From: Gadus chalcogrammus
Lineage: Eukaryota > Chordata > Actinopteri > Gadiformes > Gadidae
Assembly: GCF_026213295.1 (NCBI RefSeq)
Contig: NC_079427.1
Location: 32,842,670-32,906,669, forward strand
Direction of reading: 5' to 3'
DNA: 64,000 nucleotides
Part shown: piece after piece, positions 26,663 through 38,512 of the stretch
Layout of the letters: the number at the start of each line of letters is the position of its first letter
How positions within the stretch are numbered: position 1 is the first letter of the stretch
The notes under the pieces: generated by a model
Databases searched by the model: none
Told to the model about the DNA's origin: nothing
Seen by the model: only the letters and a program-made list of their open reading frames with translations
Program-made: the position numbers and the translations under genes

Positions 26663-28382
26663 ATTATCTATATTTCTGCTATTATTTGGCTCTCTCTGGC
26701 TTTTGCATCACTGCCAATTGCTTTCTAATCCATTTGACCCCATTGAGTTGCCATTGTTGTCTCCCTAAGCCCTGCAGAGGTTAAGCCTGTAACATCTGTA
26801 TTCTGAAGGGGTGGATTTATTTCTCAGGATTGTACATCACCATATTAGAAAAGCTGCCATGTATTGTACTGTCAATATTTAATGTGTTGGCCCCAGATTT
26901 ATTCTAAATTAATTTACCTGCATCAATAAACAAGTTTCTATTTTTAAACTGAATTATATCTCAAAAACTCTGAATTCTAATAATTCTGATCACAATGAAT
27001 TCTTAAAATTGCTAGAAAGAGCTAAATCTGAAGCTCATTCCCATTAGTCAAAGAAGCAGTATCTATAATGCTTCAGTCTTGTAATGTATTCCCACTGATT
27101 ATAAAATCACATTTCAAAATGTTATTCACTGGCCAAATATGGCTTTCAGAGTACAGCTTCTTTCTTTTCTGGACATTTCCATGCCCATTTGAAGCATATG
27201 TGCTGCTCTTATCCATAGTGATTTACAATAACTTCACAGAATTTCATTTTCATTTCATTTTTTGGTTCATTAAGGTTAAACTCTGACAATAGATAAAAGA
27301 GAAAGGGAGAGAGAGTGTGTAAAAAGCAGAAGGGGGGATGAGAGGGAGGGGAAGAGAGGTAAAGGGCACACACAGATGAACAAATAACAAAAGAAATGTC
27401 TAAAGAAAACTTGATGGAAGGAAAAAAATAGGCTTTTGGTGAAGAACATGTACAAAAATAGATAACACAAAAAAAGGGCAAAGGGTGGAGGGGAGAGCAG
27501 AGAGGGAAGGAGAGAAGGGAGTGGGGAGGTAGCAGTGTATGCGGGGGGGTCTCTATAACCTGTTAACCTCTGACTTTGGGACTAATTTAAGCACAGAATG
27601 CAGCTGGAGGACAGCACTGAGTCAGCAGATACTTCACCGTTGACACAATCAATTCCCGATTCATCGTAATCATAAAGAAATAAGAGGGGGCAGGGGCAGG
27701 AGAGATAATTAGAACAAGTCAGTCTATGAGAGAGAGTGAGGGGGAAGCTTAAACCCTGATGAATAATTGATTACATCGTAATGCATGCTGGTAATAGGCT
27801 CCCAACACATAACGCAAACAGCCCTTGCCCTTCCAAGCTTTACAATTATTAACACACACACGCAGACAAACACACGTGCACACTCAAAAATAAAATTCAC
27901 GATGAGTTGAAGCTAGGTCACCATCTGTTCAGTATTTCTAATATATAGTACTTTATCGTTCTCGGATTCCTAGGTTTTTTACTTACAAAGACAAGTCAAG
28001 AATGGTGCTGAAATTGAGTTCATTCCCTGGCCTTTAAAACTTGCTCGTTAGCTTAACTACATATTGCTTTCATTCTTCTTTGTCTACTTCAGGCATTGAG
28101 GCGAGGTAAAAAATAGACACAAACCTGCAGTTTCTAATTGAGTGAGGCACCGCAAACAAAGCCCTCGAAAACTCAGTTCTCGACAACGCAGGTTTTGCAA
28201 CGAGAACTTTTAGAAAAAACGCACCAAAAAAACAAAACAAATACGATTTTCCATTTCAACCACAACTGCATGCGTCTCGTTTGCGTTGGGCTCTTCTTCT
28301 GAGTGACTCAGAGATGAAAAAAAAAGGTAAAACGAAAACAACCAGAGGGAATAGTGTCTGGTTAGATCACACCATTTATCTA
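26663..28382. other. Non-coding, purine-rich patch
   Basis: No gene supported. A purine-rich patch lies at about 27295-27540 and short CA tracts near 27853-27885. Confidence 0.45.
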
Positions 28383-28682
28383 CTACAAACCCAGACGTGA
28401 AGAGGAGCTGTCAGCCCCTCCCTCCGGCTTGGAGGCCTGCTGCGTCAGGAGCGGCGGTCTTGTGTGTGGAAGGAGGATGCGGGCAAACTGGGCGAAGCAC
28501 AACAAGGCCCGCTCATCCTCTTCAAAGCAACCATACTTGGCATTCAAGCCTTCGCACGGAGAGCGCAGGGATCTCTTGAGGGGCGTCTTACCTCTTTTTT
28601 GGCGCTCCATCTGCTTTTTAAAAAAGTTGGGCGGAGTGTGGCCTCGTCGTTGAGCAGTGCATTGTGTAGAATTGAGTTGCAT
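28383..28682 (-). other. Unassigned 99-codon open frame
   Basis: A frame with balanced, protein-like composition rather than simple repeat: it includes KKQMERQKRGKTPLKRSLRS and YGCFEEDERALLCFAQFARI. I do not recognise it. The surrounding 28110-29400 looks repeat-like (fish-type phrases such as CATGTTTCTACAG near 28830 and CTATTGCCAGACC near 29069), so it may be a fragment of a mobile element. No splice signals or partner exons were found. Confidence 0.25.
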
Positions 28683-29723
28683 ACAGCGAAAAAGTCCCGG
28701 CAGAAATTGTACTTAATATTCATAAGTACGTCTTTATAACAGTAAGATCCGATGAAGATAAGAATTGTGTTACCTTTAGAATGAGCCCTGTGAATCCACA
28801 TAGGGAGTGGGTCCTCACCCCGGAGCCCACCATGTTTCTACAGTCGCCAAGAATGGACAAGAAACGGCTCTAGGGAGGTTCTATAACCACTGTCTTATGA
28901 CCCATAGTTTTACTGACTAAATAACTAAATTAAATGTATAAATCTATCAAGGAACCTCATCAATTGACACTAAGATACTCTATGCTGTCCAAGTCGATAA
29001 CATGATTGCACCTTACAGGACAGTTCAACTCCACAACCAAATGACACTCGATTCCTAAACACTACTATGCTATTGCCAGACCAAGCTCCATCGTAGATTG
29101 CACGTTGGTCTGGGGAAGCGGCTGTCATTTTCTTCAGCCCAAGAGGCGTGATCAATGGGCCCAGTTCAAATGACTCTGTACGCAATTGGCTGCTTGCCGT
29201 CGCTTCCCTGTCGGCATTGTGTTAAACCATCCAATAGCGCGCCAGGGGGAAAAGCCAGCTTGGTGATTGGCTCCTGCAAAAACGTATCGAAACTAGTAAG
29301 AAATTATTGCTCTTCTCCAAACCATTCTGCAGGGCGAACTCAAATTGCCAGCAGAAAGGGCAGGGCCACCCACACTACAGCTTTGAGGTAATTCCTACTA
29401 GGCAAGCTGGATGTCAACAGCTTCAAAACTAACAAAGTTCAGGCAATAGTTTCATGTACTCTGTGACATTAACAATATTGTATCTTGGACGTGCAGTACA
29501 TAGACGCAGAGAGCCCATTGCTCAAACGCTTCCCATCGCAGGTCTACCTAATGATCTATGCTAATAGCTGAAAAGAGCACTGAGGAATGTGTTTTAAACA
29601 GCGCTATTTCTTCCTTGCTTGACTTCGGATGGTCCTTTAGTGATCTATATATTGTTAGCTTCTTATATTGATACTCATGCAATAGAACAATGCAAAATGG
29701 TCGTTTATATTAGTATATGAATA

Positions 29724-29833
<110 letters not shown>

Positions 29834-29878
29834 ATATGCTGGCCCAGTCTGCTTTATGGTTGCTTGAATACATAACCG

Positions 29879-29910
<32 letters not shown>

Positions 29911-30419
29911 TGCGTCCCCACGGGGTGTGATCATATGCAAAAGCATCAACTCTCATTTAGAATGATGGGGTGTTGCTGTTCTCCACGCTGTATGTGTCTA
30001 CCAAGTGCATGGGTTCATACGTTGACATGACAACGTGCCCTGCTGTCTAACCGCACTGTGTGTCTGTGCTAGTGTTCTTTCTTCTGTTATCACCGCTGAC
30101 AGCCATACTGTATTTGCATAACACAAGTAGACGATTTGCAGGCAATGTGTTTATGAAGGTGTAAACACATTGTGGCGTGTCAGCCCACCTGAGGGGTATT
30201 CCATCAAAATGGCTAACGAAGGCAGCGCTTAGTTGATTTAGCCCAGTTAGAACTAACGCCAACTTCCACTTCAGGCCAAAGCCATTCCACCAACCCAGTT
30301 CAGCCTCGCCTTGCTAAGGTTAGTTCAAGCCAGGCTAACGTTATCGTGGATTACGAGCGCTCACGAGATATGTAACCAGCCCATAACCGTGAATGTCGAA
30401 TCGTGGAACAAATATCCGA

Positions 30420-30581
30420 AAAGAACAGAGCGGGATCTTTTACAGCGGCGAACAGAAGCTGCTCGTGGAGGTCTATCAGGAATACAAGCATATAATAACT
30501 CAAAAAGGGAACACCGTAACCATGAATAGAAACGGGGAGGCCGCCTGGCAATAAAATCGCCTATCTTTTGAATGCATAAGT
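30420..30581 (+). pseudogene. Myb/SANT-like DNA-binding domain remnant (Harbinger accessory gene)
   Basis: In the frame that contains 30441-30551 the sequence reads EQKLLVEVYQEYKHII and later NTVTMNRNGEAAWQ, the signature of Myb/SANT-like domains of Harbinger accessory proteins (E-x-x-L-L-x-x-Y-x-x-Y/H-K-x-I-I ... N-x-V-x-x-N-R-x-x-x-A-A-W-Q). A stop follows at 30552, but a one-base shift continues with KIAYLLNA (30554-30577), the expected next block, so a small indel has broken the gene. In the family this protein helps bring the transposase to the element ends and nucleus. Here it is an N-terminal fragment only. Confidence 0.65.
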
Positions 30582-30957
30582 AGTATTAAGCCTAACAATT
30601 AGTAATTTAGGAAGGATTACTGGAGAAACTTTTCATGCCTTATTTTTTTTCCAATTCTTCGAATATTCCAAATTGACTAACCATAGTATTTATCTCAACA
30701 GAGATGGTCTCAACTGCCAGCCGAGAAACTCAGCTGAATGGAATACATGTTGCTGAAATTTTCCATGCAGCAGTGTCTTTGTCATTGTGACAAAGGCTTC
30801 ACAATCAGTAACATTAATATTAACATGGGTTTTTGCAAGTTGTGTTTGGATTCTAGGGAAATTGTAAAACATATTTACTACATAAAAAGTAAATTGTTAG
30901 GCCTACTTTCTCTGACCTAAAGGGAATTACAAAAATTAAGCCAACGCCAAGAATTCA

Positions 30958-31032
30958 ATGACATAAACGGGGCACAAACTCGGGTCGCCGGTACCACAGG
31001 GCAAGTGCTAGACCACTCAGCGAATTGCTGGT
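30958..31032 (-). repeat. tRNA-like stretch, possibly SINE-derived
   Basis: On the minus strand GCTGAGTGGTCTAGCAC resembles a Leu/Ser-type A-box region and GACCCGAGTTTGTGCC a degraded B box about 30 bases later. A full cloverleaf is not evident. Could be chance. Confidence 0.3.
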
Positions 31033-31304
31033 TCCTGCTTTCGATAGAATACATATTATTGAATGAAATGTGTTGATAAAATATCCACGATAACAATAGA
31101 TACCTATTAATTTCATTATTTTATTTGCATAATTTAATCTTAGACCCTTAGGGAAAATATACACTGTGCTTCATATATGTACATTTATGACAAAATCGTC
31201 AGGACTAGGCTTGGCGGAACCTTCTGATGGTACACTTGTTGCAGAGAGATGGGACTTCTCTGAAACACAGATCAAGTAAGCCTGACAGTTAGCCTGCTAC
31301 CGAC

Positions 31305-32061
31305 TAGGGCTGGCCCGAATACCATTTTTCAGGCTTTGAATACTCGTTGGTTTTTCCAAGTGAATATTCGAATACTCGTTCCAGAAAAACACACCATCAA
31401 AAACAACATTAATAATCCCTATATACTCCCTGGAACCGATTTTGACAGTATCTGCGTATTTTGTTGAAGATTTAATAGCTTTTGAACATTAATTTGTAGG
31501 CCCAAGTAAGTTGGAGTTCCTTAGTTTTTCCCCGTTGAAGCGAACAGCTGTCGTTCCGTTCCAAATCAGCTGTCCTCTGCCATCTCAGCCGTTAGGGGAG
31601 CTTTTCAATTCATCCTGGAACGTGCATCTTTTCAGGGAATTTGTACAATAAATCCATAACAAATACAGAATATTGATTGTCTTATGTGTCCATATTATAT
31701 CCATTATATTGTCCGGGTATTCCCAAGACGCTCACGCTCTGCAGCAAGCCAGTCACAATTGATTGGCGCAGCGCTGTACAGCGAACGTAAACAAACAACT
31801 AAGCTAAGGTTAGCATTTCGCTAAGCATTACTTTTCCTCCCAAGATCCTGCTAATGTTGTGTTGTAAAGTAAAGGGAAACGTATCTATTCTTCCTCCTCC
31901 TCTCTCGCTTCTCTGCTTGGTGTCGCTTATAGTTTGCCTCCCTCGCTAGGGTAACGTCAGACACTTGAAAAAAAAAACAAAGCTCCGAATACTGATTTAA
32001 GCTTCGAATACAAATTTTCCGAAAGAGCATTGGGATATTCGAATAATTCGGGCCAGCCCTA
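31305..32061. mobile_element. 757-bp hAT MITE with perfect 8-bp target duplication
   Basis: Starts TAGGGCTGGCCCGAATA and ends TTCGGGCCAGCCCTA, with CTACCGAC on both sides (31297-31304, 32062-32069). TIR plus 8-bp duplication is the hAT signature. No transposase; mobilised in trans. The intact duplication shows it entered the Harbinger element after that had settled. Confidence 0.95.
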
Positions 32062-32213
32062 CTACCGACCAGCTTAGTTTGGTCGAATAAGTTGCCATGG
32101 TTACTTAGCAGAGATTCCCTTAAGTAACGTTAATGGAACGCAACTCTAGCTGAAAGTAGGGGGTAAGCAAAATATGCCAGGCTTTGCTTTTAGCTTGGTT
32201 GATGGAATACCCC

Positions 32214-33328
32214 TATGACAGTACGGCCTGCACACCATCAATATTATTGTTCATTGTTTGGTCGTAAAGGCAAACTGCTTGTAACCTCTTCCCAGACTTC
32301 CTCCATCCACACCCGACCCTTCCTTGTCTGTCTACTGTTTTCATCTTGATCTTCCCTCTGTCAGACCTGTCACCTCTGACTCCCTAACCCCCTCCCTCTC
32401 ACTGTATTCCCTGGATCAGACACTGTGAGTCTCTTTATTCCAGTCCTGCTCTAAGTCGCCGTCTCCTTTAACCTTATTCCTTAATCACAGACGGGATTTT
32501 CTCTGCCTGTCCCAGTGTGACTCGGAATCATCGGCAGATAATGAAAGCCACTCAGTGGTGTGGTATTAGTCCATTTTGCTGTGGGCTCAAAATCCCTAAT
32601 CATCTGCATAGTTTTCATTTTAATTACTACGCCGTATTTAACTTGAAGTATTCCACCCCGGTGCCTCCAGAAGCTGCCATGGACCTCCAAAGTGTACTGA
32701 ATCTCTGAGATGTCGTCAGTCTCCACCCGCTGCCAGCTATTAGCAAACATTATGCCCGGCTCGCCGCCCAACCCGCATGCACTAAGGATGGATGCAGAAT
32801 TAGACTTTAATCTCAGATGATACGTACTTTCCAGGGCCCTCTCCCCCCTCTCCACCACATCGCCCTCAATTGCTGATGGGCCTTCGGCGGTTCACAAATC
32901 GATAGTTTTGATAAATGAGTCGAGACCCGGTGCTGTGGCATCCAACCTATTACATCTGGGTTAAGTGTGTGAGTGTGTGTGGGTGCGTGCCTGTGTGAGT
33001 GTGGGTGTGCATGTGCGTGTGTGTGTGTGTGCGTGCGGCTGCCCCATGCATCATGTATCATACCAACAAAGGGCATGACTTCATTAATGTGTCGGCAGAG
33101 CACTTTTGTCAGCTCCACATTATGATTGGACCCTTGGGTCGTTGGAGTCCGGCTTTCATCTGGGCCAAATGGTTTTTTTTCAATCGCGTCAGTCTGTGCA
33201 ATTGCTTAAAGTCTAGAGCTCGCTAGCAGAATTTCCACGTTGATATATATTTTTCATATTGAATGTACGACAGTCCATACCCCTACATTTCCCTGATTGC
33301 AGCACAAGTGATATGTTTGAGTGTTGTA
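32214..33328. other. Non-coding between Harbinger and DIRS elements
   Basis: No gene supported; a GT/GC-rich tract at 32965-33036. Confidence 0.5.
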
Positions 33329-33482
33329 TTTCATTCTTACTGAGCCAGAGGCAGTGCTTAACACTGGATGTTATCCATTGCGCATGTTCAGGTCTAGTAT
33401 TTAATATCAACCACGTCACACGTGACCGGAGATGACGTCGGGCCGCCCGTCTATATAAGCCCACGTCACTCTCCAAGATGTC
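33329..33482 (+). repeat. DIRS left inverted terminal repeat
   Basis: TTTCATTCTTACTGAGCC.. through CACTCTCCAAGATGTCCC is the reverse complement of 38370-38512 with small differences. It contains a possible TATA motif (CTATATAAGCCC, about 33451), so it may have held the promoter. Confidence 0.85.
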
Positions 33483-33637
33483 CCTTGTATCTTCTCGCAG
33501 TAGCGAATACAGGTTTCTCCCTTGTTTGGAATTTAAGAGCGGAAGCTCCCCAGTACGGTTAACGCTAGTGGGTAAATAAGAAACATAAATGATAAATTAA
33601 GTTTTCTATTAATTATTTTTTTTTAAGACAAGCAGAG

Positions 33638-34900
33638 GTGGAAGGACCTCAGGTTGAAGGTGAGCTTCCCCCGCCTGGAAGAGAACCAGTGGTACGAGTA
33701 CGCTCCCAACCTAGGGCTGCCCCGCCCAGGAAGAAGGCTAGGAAGGCTGACGGTTATGCTGCCAAAGTGGACAAGCTAGTGTCAGACTTTGCTGAGATTA
33801 AGAGTTTGCTCTTAAACCTTCAGCCAGTCAGGTTGCCGTCAATCCAGGGGTCAATCCCTCAGGCTGAGGCTCCGACCCCATCCGAATGGGACGGAGATGC
33901 CCTTACTACGAGAGCTTCCTGTAGACAGTTCTATGAAGACAGGCCGGGACAGGGCGAGGCAGAGGTTTCTACCAAGGCTTCTGAAAACGACTCCCAGCAT
34001 GCAGGAAGTGGGTCTAGGGCAGGTTCAAAAGCTTCCCCAACCATGGTTAAGGCAGTGGTCCGAATGGCACTGGCACGCTTAGGGTTGGATGAGGCTCCAG
34101 CAGCAAGCGCTCTAGCTAGTGCATTCTTCAGGCGTGTCCCGCCACACGATACCTTTTCTGTGCCTCCCTCCCAGCCACATATTGTGAAGCCTCACAGGTA
34201 ATGGCCAGAACCCAGATCTCTATCTCATCACACCAGTGACAGCAGGGCTTTGGCTTCGATACAGAATGCCAGCAAGCATGAACCTGACCGAATGTCAGCC
34301 GTAGAGCCGACCATTGCCTCCCTAATTGTGCCACCGGAGAAGGGGTTGAGGCAGAATGCTCGCTGTCCCAGGCCACAGTGTTGCATTACTGATGACCTAT
34401 TAACGAAGTGCTATGACACAGCGGCACGTATGGGCCTTATTGGGAATTCCTTGTCCCAGTTGATACTGGCCCAGTCCTTGCAATCATCCAGTACATATAC
34501 TCCAGTGCAGAGTCTAAGTGATACATCTTTGCAGGCGTTTACCTTCATGACCAGAGAGCTTGGTAGGCTGATGTCGACACTTACACTGGTTCGCCGCCAG
34601 GTATGGCTGGCCCAGTCCCCATTATCAGAGCCATGCCAGAGAACCCTCCGCACTCTCCCCGTAGTTCTGGGGAAGCTGTTGGCCCAGCAGCACAACAGGT
34701 CTTGGATCGTGGCATCCAGGCTAACCAGACAGGGCAGCAGTTTGCTAGCCTTCGGGGACCTACACCCCTACCGAGACAGGAGCCTCCACAAGGTAATAGC
34801 ACCAATCGTCCTCTGCCGTCCCCGCATCCTGGTGGTTATCCCAGGACCTCGCCAGCTCCTGAGCGATCTTATTAACCCGGCAGGGCTCCCACACGGCTAG
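33638..34900 (+). pseudogene. DIRS gag-like ORF1, frameshifted
   Basis: The first frame (33638-34201) starts with a basic Pro-rich region (PRKKARKADGYAAKVDKLV) and the second (34250-34900) continues with blocks typical of DIRS ORF1: EPTIASLIVPPEKGLRQNAR, ARCPRPQC, YDTAARMG and RRQVWLAQSPLSEPC. The stop near 34201 and frame change show decay. In the family ORF1 is presumed to be the nucleocapsid-like protein. Its N-terminal start is uncertain. Confidence 0.7.
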
Positions 34901-35139
34901 CACCCCAGGCACAGAGGGGTCGGGGTTCCCCCCCCCCGCCCCCCAGGGGCCTAAGAGGACGTGGGGGCAGGTCCTGAGGACTCGGGCCCTTCTCCCAGCA
35001 GCATCTCATCTGCTGGGGAAGTTGCACTACAGACCCTTGGGTGGTGGCCATGCTGTCCCGGGGTACAATCTCCAATTCCAACACCGGCCCCGTTTTCAGG
35101 GGGATCAGACTGACTACAGTCAGCGATCCCACAAGGCGA

Positions 35140-36815
35140 AAGGCCCTCAGCCAGGAGGTATCCACCCTCCTGGAGAAGAAGGCCATCGAGATCGTAGATC
35201 CTCGGACACAGCAAGGTGGGTTTTACTCAGTGTATTTTTTAATTCCAAAAAAGGAGGGTGGGTTCGCCCTATACTTGACTTAAGAGTAGTGGTGCAACGG
35301 TTCACGGGTTTCCCGTGATCCGTACGGATCAACCATCACGGTTCGGGACGCAAGTGATCCGCGGATCAGCTGATAAAAAAAAAAAGTTGTGCGTTGACGT
35401 GATCAGCGCAGTTTAGAGGACAATTCCGGTATCAACAACATCATCAAGTATCGTAGTGAAATACAGTTTCTGTTGTGTTTTATTTGGCGTTCCGTAAATC
35501 CCATTGAAACGTAAACCGGAACCGGAACCGGACGTGTTTAGGTTTGGTTGTAGTCTTTTCGCTCGGTTCGCCGTATCAACAGTAGGGCTAGAACCGAGCG
35601 AAAAGACTACAACCAACCCCCCTTGCAATGAGCAATGAGTCTCCCAACCGAAATCAATGGATTAACAAAATGCCAAATAAAACACCACAGAAACTGTATT
35701 TCGCTACCAAACAAAAAAAAAGAAGATAAGGATGTCTGCATTGCCTTAGGAGAGTGTAGTCTCTAAACTCTCCCCAGGCAATGCAGACATCCTGAATTGT
35801 AAATCCAGGGTTAGGGATTATTTACTATCCTATCCATGTTAAAAAGAAGAAGGAATAATGCCTCAGATTGCAATTTTTTTAAATATTGACCATGCTTAAA
35901 GGAAGCAGGATTATTACCTAATTTTTCACTTTATTTTGTTTTTACACAGTTGAAGATTTTATTTAAAGACACATTTGTCTTGTTATCTTTATTGTTGTTG
36001 TTGATCCGAAAATGATCCGACCCGTGACTCAAAAACCGTGACCCGATCCGAACCGTGAGCTTTGTGATCCGTTGCACCCCTACTTAAGAGGGCTGAACAG
36101 TATTCTGAAAGTATTGCCCTTTCACATGCTAAAGACAGCGGAAGTGCTCCAGGCCGTCGCACGGAAAAGCTGGTTCATGTTAATAGATCTAAAAGATGCA
36201 TATTTTCACGTCCCGATAGCACCACATCACAGGCCATACCTGCGTTTCTCATTCGAAGGGCGGGCCTACCACTACAGGGTCCTCCCATTTGGGTTATCAC
36301 TAGCACTACAGATCTTCACAAGGTACATGCTGAAGCGCTAGTACCAATGCAACCAACCGGAATTTATCTGGATGATTGGCTTATTTGCTTTATTGTCCAG
36401 TCAATGCCTCCTGGCATTACAACCCCGGAGATGCAGGGCAAATCTTGCCAAAGGTGTCGCACTGGGTTAGATCCCCTCACGCCACGACGTGGTGGTGACC
36501 AAAGCTTCGCCCTTTGGCTGGGGGGCAGTGTGGCTGAACAGGGCGGTTACAGGGCTCTGCAGTGCGCAGCACATAAATGTGCTCGAGCTCCGTGCTATTT
36601 ATTTAGCACTCCGAATTCCTGCCACATTTGAGGGGCAGACATGTTTGGGTGCGATGCGACAACAAGTCAGCTGTCTACAATGTGAAACACCATGGCACAG
36701 CAACCCCTTGTATTGTGCTCTCCCTCACTTTTTCAGCCTCAAGGCTATGAACCTTCCAGGGCCACAGAACACGGTGGCAGACTTTATTTCATGCCAGAAA
36801 CCTCTGTTGGGGGAG
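35140..36815 (+). pseudogene. DIRS reverse transcriptase and RNase H, interrupted
   Basis: RT entry region before the insertion: ALSQEVSTLLEKKAIEIVDP, then VYFLIPKKEGG, then RPILDLRVV in another frame. After the insertion: WFMLIDLKDAYFHVPIAPHH and YHYRVLPFGLS, then the catalytic YLDD (IYLDDWLI, about 36362-36385). RNase H blocks follow soon after: AVWLNRAVTGLCSAQHINVL and ELRAIYLALR, then NLPGPQNTVADFIS. The gap between YLDD and RNase H is only about 100 bp, so a piece has been lost. Multiple shifts, no working product. Confidence 0.85.
35287..36082. mobile_element. 796-bp hAT MITE inside the DIRS RT
   Basis: Ends TAGTGGTGCAACGGTTCA and GATCCGTTGCACCCCTA are inverted, flanked by a perfect 8-bp duplication CTTAAGAG (35279-35286, 36083-36090). 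The interior has GTGATCCG repeats near both ends and an internal inverted pair around TCTTTTCGCTCGGTTC (about 35556 and 35595). Confidence 0.95.
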
Positions 36816-37194
36816 TGACAACTCCACCCAGAGGAAGTAGAGGCAATATGAAGCAAATATGGCACAGCAGAGGTGGACCTGTTTGCTTCAGAGTCCATAA
36901 CACATTGCCCTCTCTGGTTCTCTCTGTCAGAGACGAGTCCGATGGGACAGGATGCCTTGGCACATCCATGGCCACCTCAGCTCCTTTATGCCTTCCAGCC
37001 ATTTCCACTGATAGGGTTAACTCTACACAGAGTTCAGAAGGGGAACCACAGACTCTTGCTGGTTGCCCCAAACTGCTGGATGGAGATCCATGGTGCCAGC
37101 CGAAGAGGCTGGACCTGCTCTCACAGCTGGGGGGCCACATCTGGCACCCCAGACCAGAGTGCCTGCAGCTATGGGTTTGGCCCTTGAGGGGCCT

Positions 37195-38140
37195 GATCCA
37201 GTTATAATGGCATGTGACCAGGAGGTAGTTCAAACCATCATAGACTCAAGAGCTCCCTCCGACAGGGCACTTTATGCTAACAGGTGGAAGATCTTTGGGA
37301 AGTGGTTTGAGGCTCAGAGAGAAGTACCGGAGTGTTCCCCAGTGCCAATGATGCGTTTTTTGGAGTCCTTACTGGAAAGGAAGCTATCTGCTTCTGATTT
37401 AATTCTATGTGGCTGCCATTTCATCCAGGCACATTAAGGTTGATAGCCAGATGGTAGTGTCTCATTCTTTGGTGACCCGATTTCTTAAAAAAGCCAAGCG
37501 GAGGAATCCACCACGGGCTGTCAAGGTTCCCTCATAGGATCTACCTCTGGTACCTGGAGCCCTCGGTCTGCCCCTGTTTGAGCCACTGGATCAGGCACCA
37601 CTGAAATGGCTGTCGGCAAAGGTTGCCTTTCTTCTAGTGATCGCGTCAGCCAAGCGTTTGTTGTCAGTGAGTGAACAGTGTATACACTGGAACTCAGATG
37701 GCACAGGGGTGGCACTGTGGCCTAACCCATCTTTTTTTCCAAAGAGGCTGCCTTCGGCCCACTGTAATCAGGTCATAGAGCTAGCAGCTTATGGCCCCTC
37801 ACACCCACCGGATGAGGAAGCTAGTTCAGCAGAACTACTCTGCCCGGTGAGAGCCTTGAGATGTTACATACAGAAAACTGCTGGTTTTCACCAGTCTGAT
37901 GGCCTGTGTGTCTGCTACGGGAGCCCGAGGAAGGGGCAAGCGCTGTCCAGACAGAGGCTTTCCAAGTGGGTGGTGGAGGTAATTGAGCAGGCATACAAGT
38001 CAAGTGGACTGCCTTTGCCTCTTAACATCAGAGGCTATTCCACCAGGAGTGTCCCCACCTCCTGGGCAGCACTACGAGGAATGCCTCTAAGTGAGATTTG
38101 TGCAGTGGCCTCCTGGGCTTCAGCGTGCACATTTGCCTGA
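37195..38140 (+). pseudogene. DIRS tyrosine recombinase, inactive
   Basis: N-terminal SAM-like block: SDRALYANRWKIFGKWFEAQ and PVPMMRFLESLLERKLSAS. Catalytic part: VAFLLVIASAKRLLSVSE with the first catalytic Arg context, then GYSTRSVPTSWAALRG, where the usual His of the H-x-x-R motif appears as Tyr, and EICAVASWASACTFA, where the frame stops before the catalytic Tyr. Stops at about 37436 and 37537 break the frame further. The family inserts DIRS cDNA; this copy cannot. Confidence 0.8.
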
Positions 38141-38369
38141 TTTCACAGGGTCAATGTAGCTGCTCACCACGCAGTGGCTGCAGCAGTTTTTCAGCAACCC
38201 TCAGGCCCTTCCTAATAGGTGGGTACAGGATTCCTCATGACTATGTTGGTAATAGTCATCCAGTGTTAAGCACTGCCTCTGGCGGTCAGTAAGAATGAAA
38301 TAGAACGAGAGTTTCGTATCTAACTACGGTTCTATTAATTCTGGATGAATCTTGCAGGAAGATTTTGAA

Positions 38370-38512
38370 GGGACATCTTGGAGAGTGACGTGGGCTTCTA
38401 TAGGCGGGCGGCCCAAAGTCATCACCGGTCACTTGTGACTTTGTTGATATTAAATACTCGATCTGCGCATGCGCTATGGATAACATCCAGTGTTAAGCAC
38501 TGCCTCTGGTGG
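38370..38512 (+). repeat. DIRS right inverted terminal repeat
   Basis: GGGACATCTTGGAGAGTGAC and onward is the reverse complement of the left repeat. The preceding 38255-38302 repeats the outermost left end in inverse, the likely internal complementary region. Confidence 0.85.

Larger units (their letters stand above)
30193..32213 (+). mobile_element. PIF/Harbinger-type element with Myb/SANT remnant and a nested hAT
   Basis: TIRs GGGGTATTCCATCAA at the left and TTGATGGAATACCCC at the right. Both GGGG-starting ends and a Myb/SANT-like coding remnant near the left end fit PIF/Harbinger elements, which carry a Myb-like gene beside the DDE transposase. No DDE transposase is seen. A clear 3-bp target duplication could not be assigned. 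The interior is enlarged by a hAT insertion (31305-32061) and a tRNA-like stretch (about 30958-31032). Confidence 0.72.
33329..38512 (+). mobile_element. DIRS-type tyrosine-recombinase retroelement, degraded
   Basis: Inverted terminal repeats (33329-33482 and 38370-38512) replace direct LTRs, and a short segment at 38255-38302 is complementary to the extreme left end, as expected for the DIRS internal complementary region. In order: gag-like ORF, reverse transcriptase, RNase H, tyrosine recombinase. All frames are broken by stops and shifts, the RT is split by a hAT insertion (35287-36082), and DNA is missing between the RT active site and RNase H. In the family the recombinase inserts a circular cDNA without a target duplication. 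This copy is dead. Confidence 0.88.
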
